From contig DAIDBF010000034.1 of NCBI GenBank assembly GCA_027310235.1, positions 1 to 14,569 on the forward strand: a stretch of 14,569 nucleotides of DNA, written 5' to 3'. Each line of letters starts with the position of its first letter. Positions within the stretch are counted from its first letter, which is position 1. Source of the DNA: a bacterium (GTDB taxonomy: Bacteria > Patescibacteriota > Minisyncoccia > UBA6257 > GWB1-50-10). Position numbers and translations under genes: made by a program. The notes below the pieces were generated by a model. That model saw only the letters and a list, made by a program, of their open reading frames with translations. It ran no database searches and had not been told where the DNA came from. Of the stretch, positions 1 to 5,732 are shown piece after piece.

Positions 1-597
1 GTACTCCTCGGGCCATAGTTGTGCCACAAAGAGATAAGCCTTCTCGGCCGCTTTCAGGTGTTCGATGTCTTCTTCGTGAACGTCTTTGCGTGCGCTCTTC
101 AAATATTCACGCCTCCCTTTTTTTTCGATGAGTTTGAATGAAACCTCCGCGGGCATGTGGAGGATAATGTTCAGGTCGGGATGGGGAATACCAAGCTCGA
201 GAAACTCGAAGTTGTAGTCCCATTCGAAAAATGCTTTTTGTTCCGAGAGGGGAAGCTTCGCCCCCTGGTGGCCGAGATTGGATGCGACGTATCTGTTCGA
301 GAGCACCAATGTTCCTCGTGTTGTTGCTTCGCGGATTTTCGGCGCGGCGTCGAACCGATCCAATGCATAAAAAATCGAGGCCTTCCGTGGCCCTACATCC
401 CGCCATCCGCCGTATACCCCGTTCAGATATTCCCGCACGAAGAAGGAAGACCCCCTCTCGTATTGCGGGAAGTCGAATGTCGCGACGGGGTATCCTTCGC
501 GTTCGAGTCGTGCGGCAAGAAGCTTGAACTGTTCCGTTTTCCCGCTTCCGTCGGGACCCTCGAGAACAAAAAATTTTCCCTCTTTCTTCGTTTTCAT
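1..597 (-). CDS. tmk: Thymidylate (dTMP) kinase, 3' end beyond the window
   Basis: Phosphorylates dTMP to dTDP with ATP in the cytoplasm, a step every DNA-replicating cell needs. Reading the minus strand from ATG at 597-595 gives 199 open codons to the left edge with no stop, so the C-terminus is missing. Residues 14-21 are the P-loop GPDGSGKT. DFPQY near residue 42 fits the family FPxY motif, and DRF near 80 and NRYVASNLGHQG near 101-112 fit the substrate-binding DR and (D/N)RYxxSxxxxQG motifs. An arginine/lysine-rich LID-like stretch lies at about 159-175. In the second motif the usual Asp is Asn, which I believe is frequent in this subgroup but could not check. The gene is divergent from the adenosyltransferase gene. 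No Shine-Dalgarno is present, and a weak -10-like TATAGA (minus strand, 612-607) would give a leader of only a few bases. Identification is confident. Confidence 0.9.
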   Translation of the reverse strand, partial: MKTKKEGKFFVLEGPDGSGKTEQFKLLAARLEREGYPVATFDFPQYERGSSFFVREYLNGVYGGWRDVGPRKASIFYALDRFDAAPKIREATTRGTLVLSNRYVASNLGHQGAKLPLSEQKAFFEWDYNFEFLELGIPHPDLNIILHMPAEVSFKLIEKKGRREYLKSARKDVHEEDIEHLKAAEKAYLFVAQLWPEEY

Positions 598-643
598 ATT
601 TTCTTATCTATAAAGGTAGCAGAAAAGAAGTTATCCCCAAAAT

Positions 644-664
644 TATCGAGGCCCGGCCTCGATA
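644..664. repeat. 21-nt perfect palindrome in the divergent intergenic region
   Basis: Ten-base arms (644-653 and 655-664) around a single central C; the core is CGAGGCC-c-GGCCTCG. It sits between the dTMP kinase start (597) and the promoter of the adenosyltransferase gene (694-702). It could be an operator for both genes, a hairpin at the 5' end of one transcript, or a small dispersed palindromic element. No U-run follows on either strand, so it is not an ordinary terminator. Confidence 0.7.
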
Positions 665-693
665 GATTGCGGGAAGGTTGTTGCAAATCGGCA

Positions 694-702
694 TGCTATA
701 AT
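694..702 (+). promoter_or_regulatory. Extended -10 promoter for the adenosyltransferase gene
   Basis: TGCTATAAT is a perfect extended -10 (TGnTATAAT), with the hexamer at 697-702. No good -35 hexamer stands at 16-18 bp. The start codon at 714 is only 11 bp beyond the hexamer, so the predicted transcript begins about 5 bases before ATG, which makes the mRNA nearly leaderless. Confidence 0.75.
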
Positions 703-713
703 AAAAGAAAGCT

Positions 714-1289
714 ATGAAGACGCGATTTTTCACGGGACGGGGAGATAAGGGACAAAGCGCATTCGGGAACAAACGAATGGCGAAAGACGATGCGCTCTTC
801 GAGTTCCTCGGAAATCTGGACGAATTGAATTCGTGGCTCGGACTGTGCATAGTCGAAGCGAAAAAGTCCCTTTCGAAGAAAAAGGAAGGATCGTTGATGT
901 TCGAATCGCTTGAGCATCTTCAGGAAGATCTTTTCATCGCGCAGGCCGAGGCGGCGGCGATCGGATTCTCCTACGCGATTAAAAAGATTCCGCGCATCAC
1001 GGAAGCGAAGACGGCGCGGCTCGAACATGTCATACAAAAGATCGACACAATGCTCCCCACGCTCCGCAGTTTTGTGCTTCCCGGAGGAAGCGAACTCTCC
1101 GCGATGCTCGATATCGCGCGTGCGATTTCGCGGCGCGCCGAACGTTCGGCGGTCGCGCTCGGAAAACGCACGTCATTCTCGAAAGAGTTCCTTCAATTTA
1201 TGAATCGTCTCTCAAGCGCGCTCTTTGCGCTCGCCCGCTTCGCGAATTATATACTCCGTGTAAAAGAGAAAAATCCGAACTATAAGTAA
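714..1289 (+). CDS. pduO: PduO-type cob(I)alamin adenosyltransferase
   Basis: Transfers the adenosyl group of ATP to cob(I)alamin, making adenosylcobalamin for B12-dependent enzymes. The 191-residue length is normal for the family. The N-terminal ATP-binding loop is seen as FTGRGDKGQSAFG (residues 6-18). LDELNSWLGL (35-44) matches the conserved VDELNSxLG. LPGGSELSAMLDIAR (122-136) followed by SRRAERSAVAL (139-149) matches the family PGGSxxxAxLHxARxxxRRAER block, and MNRLSSALFALARFAN (163-178) matches NRLSDxLFxxARxxN, with Ser in place of the usual Asp. Start at 714 is fixed by the promoter just upstream. The MgtC-like gene begins 7 bases after its stop, so the two are probably cotranscribed. 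No cobalamin biosynthesis gene is in the window, so salvaged corrinoid is the likely substrate (inference); class II ribonucleotide reductase is a plausible user. Confidence 0.88.
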   Translation: MKTRFFTGRGDKGQSAFGNKRMAKDDALFEFLGNLDELNSWLGLCIVEAKKSLSKKKEGSLMFESLEHLQEDLFIAQAEAAAIGFSYAIKKIPRITEAKTARLEHVIQKIDTMLPTLRSFVLPGGSELSAMLDIARAISRRAERSAVALGKRTSFSKEFLQFMNRLSSALFALARFANYILRVKEKNPNYK

Positions 1290-1296
1290 CACTATC

Positions 1297-1776
1297 ATGC
1301 TGACCTTGGAACAAATGCTTATTCGCCTCGGCCTCGCCGCGCTTCTCGGGCTCATTGTGGGCATCGAGCGGCAGTTTGCGGGCAAGGAAGCGGGACTCCG
1401 GACCGATATGATGGTTGCGGCGGGCGCGGCAATCTTTTCGATTGTCGGGATGTCGCTCCCGTATCTTATCGCGCTCTCGCCGCAAAATCTCGCCGAGGTG
1501 ATTGCAAGGAACAGCGGGTTCCTTACCGTTATTGCAAACGTGATCGTGGGTGTCGGTTTTTTGGGAGCCGGCATCATCGTGAAGCAGGGAATGCACGTAC
1601 ACGGGCTCACCACCGCAGCCACGGTCTGGTTCGTCGCGGCGATCGGCGTGTTGTGCGGCATCGGACTTCTCGAGTTTGCGGTAGTTGCCGCGATCGGAAT
1701 GACCATGATACTTTGGCTCTCGCGTTTGCCGAGTATAAACAGGTTTTTGGATAAGGAAACGAAGAAAGAGGAGTAA
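1297..1776 (+). CDS. MgtC/SapB-family inner membrane protein
   Basis: A 159-residue membrane protein. The family signature is clear near the N-terminus: GLIVGIERQFAGKEAGLRTD (about residues 18-37), followed by MMVAAGAAIFSIVGMSLPY. About four to five hydrophobic segments follow (roughly 9-20, 38-57, 69-88, 102-120, 124-145). It corresponds to the N-terminal membrane domain only. The C-terminal soluble ACT-like domain of true MgtC (about 230 residues) is absent, so the short SapB type fits better. In pathogens MgtC helps growth at low Mg2+ and modulates F-type ATP synthase; for short homologues like this the role is unknown. Start 1297 lies 7 bases after the upstream stop with no Shine-Dalgarno, so translation may be coupled. 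The stop codon overlaps the left arm of a large inverted repeat. Confidence 0.85.
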   Translation: MLTLEQMLIRLGLAALLGLIVGIERQFAGKEAGLRTDMMVAAGAAIFSIVGMSLPYLIALSPQNLAEVIARNSGFLTVIANVIVGVGFLGAGIIVKQGMHVHGLTTAATVWFVAAIGVLCGIGLLEFAVVAAIGMTMILWLSRLPSINRFLDKETKKEE

Positions 1777-1857
1777 ACAAACACTGCATAGCAAAAAGTG
1801 GGTAAGACTTGGGCTAGCGCCCCGGAGCGCACACTTTTTGCTATGCAGTGTTTGTTT
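1775..1857. repeat. 26-bp perfect inverted repeat with a structured 31-nt loop
   Basis: Left arm 1775-1800 and right arm 1832-1857 are exact reverse complements (arm core CACTGCATAGCAAAAAGTG). The 31-nt centre (1801-1831) holds further small palindromes such as GGGC-TAGC-GCCC. The left arm begins inside the MgtC-like gene's TAA stop. As RNA it forms a very stable hairpin, but no U-run follows and a normal terminator stands 40 bp further on. It may be a miniature non-autonomous element or a 3' stabilising structure. Confidence 0.85.
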
Positions 1858-1898
1858 GAGTAGGATAGAAAGTGTATGAAGGAAATTTATCCCGTTAG

Positions 1899-1925
1899 AA
1901 ATAGCCCACCCGCGGGCTATTTTTC
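1899..1925 (+). terminator. Rho-independent terminator after the MgtC-like gene
   Basis: Stem AAATAGCCC (1899-1907) pairs with GGGCTATTT (1914-1922) around a 6-nt loop, running into TTTTT. It ends the adenosyltransferase-MgtC unit just before the desulfurase promoter. Confidence 0.75.
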
Positions 1926-1932
1926 GTTTCGG

Positions 1933-1961
1933 TTGGTTACTTCGATGAAAGTGATTAAAAT
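1933..1961 (+). promoter_or_regulatory. Probable promoter of the cysteine desulfurase gene
   Basis: -35-like TTGGTT (1933-1938), 17-bp spacer, -10 TAAAAT (1956-1961, five of six consensus bases). The expected start of transcription, seven bases after the hexamer, coincides with the ATG at 1968, implying a leaderless mRNA. GGAG at 1962-1965 is too close to the ATG to act as a ribosome binding site. Confidence 0.5.
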
Positions 1962-1967
1962 GGAGTT

Positions 1968-3353
1968 ATGAAAAAGACTCGAAAGGCGGGCGGGATTTAT
2001 AACGGGATTTATCTCGACTATGCCGCCTCGACGCCCGTCGCGCCCGAGGTGAAACGCGCGATGCAGCCGTACTTCTCGGAGTTTTTCGGGAATCCAGGGT
2101 CGCTTCACTCGTTCGGACAGGAGGCGATTGCGGCGGTTGATGCGGCGCGGGAGACGATCGCGAAAGCGATTCGCGCCGAATTTCGGGAAGTGATTTTCAC
2201 CTCCGGCGCCACTGAAGCGAACAACCTCGCGCTCCGCGGGGTGGTTTCTGCGGTGTGGCATATTCTCCGCGGAAACGGCCGTCTTTCTGCTCCAGCGGCA
2301 GAAAGCGGCCTCAGTTCTCGCCCCGACGGCTCCGACATACGAGTCGGAGACCAATCCCGTCGTGGCTCCGAAATGTTCCGCGTCAAACATGCCGCACCGA
2401 GAAACCTCAATAATAATGTAAAACCGAAACTGATAGTCTCGGCAATCGAGCACGAGTCGATACTGAATACCGCATATGCTTTGGAAGCAGAAGGCGTAGA
2501 GGTGGCGGTACTTCCGGTTGATAAGAAGGGAATTGTTGATCTGAAAAAACTCGAAGGAATGCTCGATGAACGAACGGCGCTCTTATCTGTCATGTATGTG
2601 AATAATGAGATCGGTTCCGTTCAGCCGCTCGCCGCGATTGCGAAACTCATAAGTGATTTTCGCAAGGAATCGGGAACGTCTCCGCTGTTCCATACTGATG
2701 CCGCCCAAGCATTCGAATACTTCGAGTGTGATATCAAAAAACTTGGAATTGATCTCATGACGCTCTCCTCCCAAAAAATGTACGGTCCCAAGGGCGCCGG
2801 CGCGCTCTATATCAGGAATAAGGAATTAGGAATTATGAATTATGAATCAGGGAAACGGCGAGACGGAGCCATAACTCCTAATTCCAGATTCGTAGTTCCC
2901 GAGATAACGGGCGGGGGACAAGAATTCGGACTTCGCTCGGGAACGGAGAATGTTCCCGCAATCGTGGGGTTTGGAAAGGCGCTCGCGCGCGCGGAGAAGA
3001 AAAGAAAAGAACACGCGAAGTACGTCGGTGCGCTCAAGGATTATTTTTTGAAGGGCCTCCGCAAAATATATCCCAAGGTGCGGGAGAACGGCATCTCAAG
3101 AGCCCCTCATATTGTGAACTTGTATTTTCCCACCGAATTCACGGGAGATTTTCTGGTAAAGATGGATATGGCCGGCATTGCCGTGTCCTCGGGATCGGCG
3201 TGCAGTGCGCGCTCATTCACTCCCTCGCACGTGCTTCATGCGATCGGACTTCCGTCGGAACGTGTTCGCGGGAGCGTGCGATTCAGTTTCGGAGTGCCGA
3301 CCACCACGCGTGAAATTGACGAGGCGTTGAGGAGAATGCGGAACGTGCTATAA
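1968..3353 (+). CDS. iscS: Cysteine desulfurase (NifS/IscS, class V aminotransferase)
   Basis: PLP enzyme that takes sulfur from L-cysteine as an enzyme persulfide and supplies Fe-S cluster assembly and tRNA thiolation in the cytoplasm. Visible motifs are YLDYAASTPVAPEV (residues 15-28), TSGATEANNLALRG (78-91), His162 in EHES, Asp244 in HTDAAQ, the PLP lysine Lys270 in SSQKMYGPKG (Gln where His is common), GGGQE-GLRSGT (315-326) and the catalytic Cys412 in SSGSACSARSFTPSHVL. At 461 residues it is about 60-80 longer than usual. The excess sits in two places. One is a polar stretch at about 102-150, before the EHES motif. The other is about 20 residues at 284-309, after ALYIR. Both are encoded by hairpin-forming DNA (2277-2362 and 2822-2885). 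All active-site residues are intact, so it is probably functional. The stop TAA lies inside the next gene's -10 box. Confidence 0.93.
   Translation: MKKTRKAGGIYNGIYLDYAASTPVAPEVKRAMQPYFSEFFGNPGSLHSFGQEAIAAVDAARETIAKAIRAEFREVIFTSGATEANNLALRGVVSAVWHILRGNGRLSAPAAESGLSSRPDGSDIRVGDQSRRGSEMFRVKHAAPRNLNNNVKPKLIVSAIEHESILNTAYALEAEGVEVAVLPVDKKGIVDLKKLEGMLDERTALLSVMYVNNEIGSVQPLAAIAKLISDFRKESGTSPLFHTDAAQAFEYFECDIKKLGIDLMTLSSQKMYGPKGAGALYIRNKELGIMNYESGKRRDGAITPNSRFVVPEITGGGQEFGLRSGTENVPAIVGFGKALARAEKKRKEHAKYVGALKDYFLKGLRKIYPKVRENGISRAPHIVNLYFPTEFTGDFLVKMDMAGIAVSSGSACSARSFTPSHVLHAIGLPSERVRGSVRFSFGVPTTTREIDEALRRMRNVL
2277..2362. repeat. Paired palindromes forming an in-frame insertion in the desulfurase
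   Basis: Two adjacent hairpins lie inside the coding sequence. The first pairs 2277-2290 with 2298-2310 (GGCCG-CTTTCTGC type, one bulged base). The second pairs CGACGG-CTCCGAC (2324-2336) with GTCGGAG (2343-2349) and CCGTCG (2357-2362). They encode part of a low-complexity polar stretch that other cysteine desulfurases lack at this position. The reading frame is kept. This looks like a protein-coding palindromic element, comparable in principle to the Rickettsia palindromic elements. Confidence 0.65.
2822..2885. repeat. AT-rich inverted repeat inserted in frame in the desulfurase
   Basis: GGAATTAGGAATTATG (2822-2837) and CATAACTCCTAATTCC (2870-2885) are reverse complements at 15 of 16 positions, 32 bases apart. 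The left arm runs into a tandem AATTATG unit. The local composition is AT-rich inside a GC-balanced gene. It encodes about residues 285-306, between the ALYIR and GGGQE motifs, where family members have only a short loop. The motif TTAGGA also dominates the element upstream of clpB. Confidence 0.65.
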
Positions 3354-3354
3354 T
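3327..3354 (+). promoter_or_regulatory. Promoter of the SIMPL-domain gene
   Basis: -35-like TTGAGG (3327-3332), 16-bp spacer, perfect extended -10 TGCTATAAT (3346-3354). It lies in the last codons of the desulfurase gene, and the TAA stop (3351-3353) is inside the -10 hexamer. Predicted transcription start is about 3361, giving a leader of about 29 nt without a Shine-Dalgarno. Confidence 0.75.
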
Positions 3355-3389
3355 TCTCTTGTCGAAAAAAATAAACTACATAAGAAACT

Positions 3390-4178
3390 ATGGATAAATC
3401 CAAATCGTATATGTACATTGCGCTCACGATAGCGCTTCTGGTCGGCGCCTATGCGGCATTGAGTTACGTAAACACCTACTCGGCTTCGGTCGAGCCCTCC
3501 TCCTTCAGGAGTTTCACGGTAACCGCACAAGGAAAAGTCGTAGCGGTTCCCGATGTTGCCGAATTTGATTTCAGCGTCGTGACCGAAGGCGGAAAAGATG
3601 TCGGATCGCTCCAAAAGGCCAATACGGAGAAGATGAACAAGGCGATCGATTTCATAAAATCGAGCGGAATCGAGGCAAAGGACGTGAAAACGAGCGGCTA
3701 CTCTATCAATCCGCGCTATCAGTACTACAACTGCGGACAAACCCTGACGAGCGGAACCGTTCAGCCCTGTCCGCCCGCGGAAATCGTGGGATACACCGTG
3801 ACCCAGAACGTGGACGTGAAGATTCGCGATTTCTCGAAGATCGGCGATCTTCTCTCGGGCGTAGTGAAGAACGGCGCAAATGCCGTCTCTCAACTGCAGT
3901 TCACTATCGATGATCCCGAGAAGGCAAGAAACGATGCGCGCGCCGATGCGATAGCAAAGGCCAAGGTGCAGGCGGAAGAAATTGCCGATGCCGCCGGCTT
4001 CTCGGTGGGACGTCTTCTCTCGGTTGACGAGTCGGGATACAGCCCCCTCTATTACGACAGCATAAGGAGTGTGAAGATGGAGAGCGCGATGGGATCGCCT
4101 GCCGTTCCGGCCCCCTCGATCGAACCCGGTTCTGAGGAGGTGAGCGTGACGGTGAACTTGAGGTACGAAATAAAATAG
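3390..4178 (+). CDS. Membrane-anchored SIMPL-domain (DUF541) protein
   Basis: A 262-residue protein with a single N-terminal membrane segment (about residues 8-27) and an exported SIMPL (DUF541) domain from about 40 to 260. Supporting motifs are VTAQGKVVAVPDVAEFDFSV near 44-63, the helix MNKAIDFIKSSGIEAKDVKTSG (82-103), YTVTQNVDVKIRDF (135-148) and the C-terminal helix with repeated AxA and KAKVQAEEIADAAG (188-203). Cys115 and Cys127 flank a short loop and could form a disulfide outside the membrane. The molecular function of SIMPL proteins is poorly known; homologues include BP26/OMP28 and the E. coli YggE stress protein. It has its own promoter at 3327-3354 and lies next to an HtrA protease gene, which suggests an envelope-stress role (inference). 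The chosen ATG gives a typical Lys-containing pre-membrane N-terminus. Confidence 0.88.
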   Translation: MDKSKSYMYIALTIALLVGAYAALSYVNTYSASVEPSSFRSFTVTAQGKVVAVPDVAEFDFSVVTEGGKDVGSLQKANTEKMNKAIDFIKSSGIEAKDVKTSGYSINPRYQYYNCGQTLTSGTVQPCPPAEIVGYTVTQNVDVKIRDFSKIGDLLSGVVKNGANAVSQLQFTIDDPEKARNDARADAIAKAKVQAEEIADAAGFSVGRLLSVDESGYSPLYYDSIRSVKMESAMGSPAVPAPSIEPGSEEVSVTVNLRYEIK

Positions 4179-4198
4179 GGAAAGCGTCGGTATCAATA

Positions 4199-4245
4199 TA
4201 CGAACGAGAGCGTAATCGTACGAACGGCATTATTCATACGATTAC
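4199..4245. repeat. Inverted and direct repeats upstream of the HtrA gene
   Basis: GTAATCGTA (4212-4220) and TACGATTAC (4237-4245) form a perfect 9-bp inverted repeat with a 16-nt loop. TACGAACG occurs twice, at 4199-4206 and 4219-4226, with starts exactly 20 bp apart, about two helical turns. No U-run follows. It could be a regulator site for htrA or a small hairpin element. Confidence 0.5.
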
Positions 4246-4266
4246 TCCATCCGGCATATTCTTATC

Positions 4267-5529
4267 ATGCGTATGCAGAAGAAGGTTCTTGTAATCATTA
4301 TTATTGCGGGATTTTTGGGCGGAGTGGCGGGATCCATCATCTCGGCCGGTTCGGTGCACGCGAGTGTCTTCGGTGATATATGGAATTTTCTGAAAGGAAC
4401 CCCCTCGGAAACCGGGACGGCGCCCGTCGGTCTCTCGACGACCACGTCGCCGCTCTACGCTCCCACCATCGATTACGAGCGGGCGGTCGTGAGCGCGGTA
4501 AAGAAGGCGTCGCCGTCCGTCGTCTCCATCGTTATTAGTAAGGATCTACCGGTTATCGAAAACTGCCCGTATGATCCTTTTTCGAATCTTCCTCCCGAAT
4601 TCAAAAATCTCTTCGGGAACGGAGTTCAGTTCTCGCAGCCGTGCGAAAAAGGAACGAAACTTCAGGAGATCGGAGGAGGATCGGGGTTTATTATTTCGGA
4701 GAACGGCCTCGTCCTTACGAATAAGCATGTCGTGAGCGATGCGGGCGCCGACTACACGGTGCTTACGAACAATGGAAAAAAATACTCCGCGAAGGTGCTC
4801 GCCCGCGATCCCGCGCAGGATCTCGCCGTATTGAAAATAGAAGCGAATAATCTTCCCGTAATGAAGCTCGGCGATTCGGATACGCTCGAATTGGGACAGA
4901 CCGCGATTGCGATCGGAAATTCTTTGGGAGAGTTTAGGAACACCGTTTCGGTCGGAGTGATCTCCGGATTGGAGAGGACTATTACGGCATCGGCCGAAAT
5001 CATCGGCTCGGAAACGATCCGGGGAGTGATTCAAACCGATGCGGCGATCAATCCGGGTAATTCCGGCGGGCCGCTTTTGAATCTCCAAGGAGAAGTGATC
5101 GGCATCAATACCGCGATCGTCTCCGGCGCTCAGAATGTCGGATTCGCGATTCCCGTAAACCAGGCGAAGCGCGACATCCAGTCGGTGAGAACGACAGGCA
5201 GTATAAAAGTCCCGTATCTCGGCGTTCGCTACGCGATCATCACGCCCGGTATGGTGACTTCTCAGGAACTTTCCGCGGATCACGGCGCGCTGATTCGCGG
5301 TTCGGACGAAGGTCCGGCGGTCGCCCCCGATTCTCCCGCCGCGAAAGCAGGGTTACAGGCAGAAGACATTGTCCTCGAAGTGAACGGAACGAAGATAGAC
5401 GAAGATCACCCGCTCTTGACCCTGCTACAGCGTTACAGCGTAGGCGACACGATAACGCTCAGAATACAGAGAAAGAGCCGGACGCTCGATCTTCCCGTTA
5501 CGCTCGGCGAGCGGCCGAAGGGGGAGTAG
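4267..5529 (+). CDS. htrA: HtrA/DegP-family serine protease with one PDZ domain
   Basis: A 420-residue membrane-tethered trypsin-like protease for quality control of exported proteins. A hydrophobic anchor at about residues 6-29 precedes a linker. The protease domain runs about 72-310 with all three catalytic residues: His154 in TNKHVV, Asp185 in DPAQDLAVLKI, and Ser266 in INPGNSGGPL. One PDZ domain follows (about 315-415), with SPAAKAGLQAEDIVLEVNG marking its carboxylate-binding region; this resembles the DegS or short HtrA layout rather than two-PDZ DegP. An acidic/aromatic insert with Cys100 and Cys126 precedes the His region and may be a surface loop. ATG 4267 is used; ATG 4273 is an equally possible start two codons later. 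No Shine-Dalgarno is seen. It neighbours SIMPL upstream and the heat-shock gene clpB downstream. Confidence 0.93.
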   Translation: MRMQKKVLVIIIIAGFLGGVAGSIISAGSVHASVFGDIWNFLKGTPSETGTAPVGLSTTTSPLYAPTIDYERAVVSAVKKASPSVVSIVISKDLPVIENCPYDPFSNLPPEFKNLFGNGVQFSQPCEKGTKLQEIGGGSGFIISENGLVLTNKHVVSDAGADYTVLTNNGKKYSAKVLARDPAQDLAVLKIEANNLPVMKLGDSDTLELGQTAIAIGNSLGEFRNTVSVGVISGLERTITASAEIIGSETIRGVIQTDAAINPGNSGGPLLNLQGEVIGINTAIVSGAQNVGFAIPVNQAKRDIQSVRTTGSIKVPYLGVRYAIITPGMVTSQELSADHGALIRGSDEGPAVAPDSPAAKAGLQAEDIVLEVNGTKIDEDHPLLTLLQRYSVGDTITLRIQRKSRTLDLPVTLGERPKGE

Positions 5530-5533
5530 AGAA

Positions 5534-5560
5534 TTAGCACTCAAAGACCCTCTTTGCTAA
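5534..5560. promoter_or_regulatory. Degenerate CIRCE element (HrcA operator) upstream of clpB
   Basis: The left half TTAGCACTC (5534-5542) matches the CIRCE consensus at all nine positions. After exactly 9 bp the right half CTTTGCTAA (5552-5560) matches GAGTGCTAA at six of nine. It overlaps the -35 of the clpB promoter, where HrcA would block RNA polymerase. The same bases also form an imperfect hairpin (AAAG-accct-CTTT), so a structural role cannot be excluded, but there is no U-run to make it a terminator for htrA. Confidence 0.55.
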
Positions 5561-5581
5561 TTTGAGGGGAAGGTGTATAAT
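5554..5581 (+). promoter_or_regulatory. clpB promoter
   Basis: -35 TTGCTA (5554-5559), 16-bp spacer, -10 TATAAT (5576-5581, perfect). Predicted start of transcription is about 5588, which places the whole palindromic element at 5588-5716 in a 145-nt untranslated leader. Confidence 0.65.
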
Positions 5582-5587
5582 AGTGGT

Positions 5588-5716
5588 AAATCCTAATACC
5601 AAAACCCTAAATCCTAAACAAATTCAAATTACCAAAATTTTAATTCTCAAAACACGCGTTTTGGACATTGGAATCTTGGATTTCGGTCATTATTTAGGAT
5701 TTAGAAATTAGGATTT
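5588..5716. repeat. AT-rich imperfect inverted-repeat element in the clpB leader
   Basis: CTAAATCCTAAA (5607-5618) pairs exactly with TTTAGGATTTAG (5693-5704). AAATCCTAAT (5588-5597) pairs exactly with ATTAGGATTT (5707-5716). A central hairpin CAAAAC-acgc-GTTTTG lies at 5648-5663. The whole folds back on itself, is far more AT-rich than its surroundings and holds no gene. It resembles a MITE-like palindromic insertion between promoter and start codon. Confidence 0.75.
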
Positions 5717-5732
5717 CGGATTTTAAACATTC

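Noticed and set aside
1775..1857. Integron attC site
   Set aside because: Ends do not contain the RYYYAAC and GTTRRRY core sites, and arms are perfect rather than bulged; no integrase is present.
1876..1971. 31-codon reading frame whose TGA overlaps the desulfurase ATG
   Set aside because: It reads straight through the terminator hairpin at 1899-1925 and has no promoter or ribosome site, so a leader peptide is unlikely.
3348..4196. Long minus-strand reading frame opposite the SIMPL gene
   Set aside because: Shadow of a well-supported plus-strand gene, with Arg/His-rich composition and no known motif.
5534..5566. Terminator for htrA
   Set aside because: The hairpin is imperfect and is followed by TTTGAGG rather than a T-run; the exact CIRCE half-site and spacing fit better.
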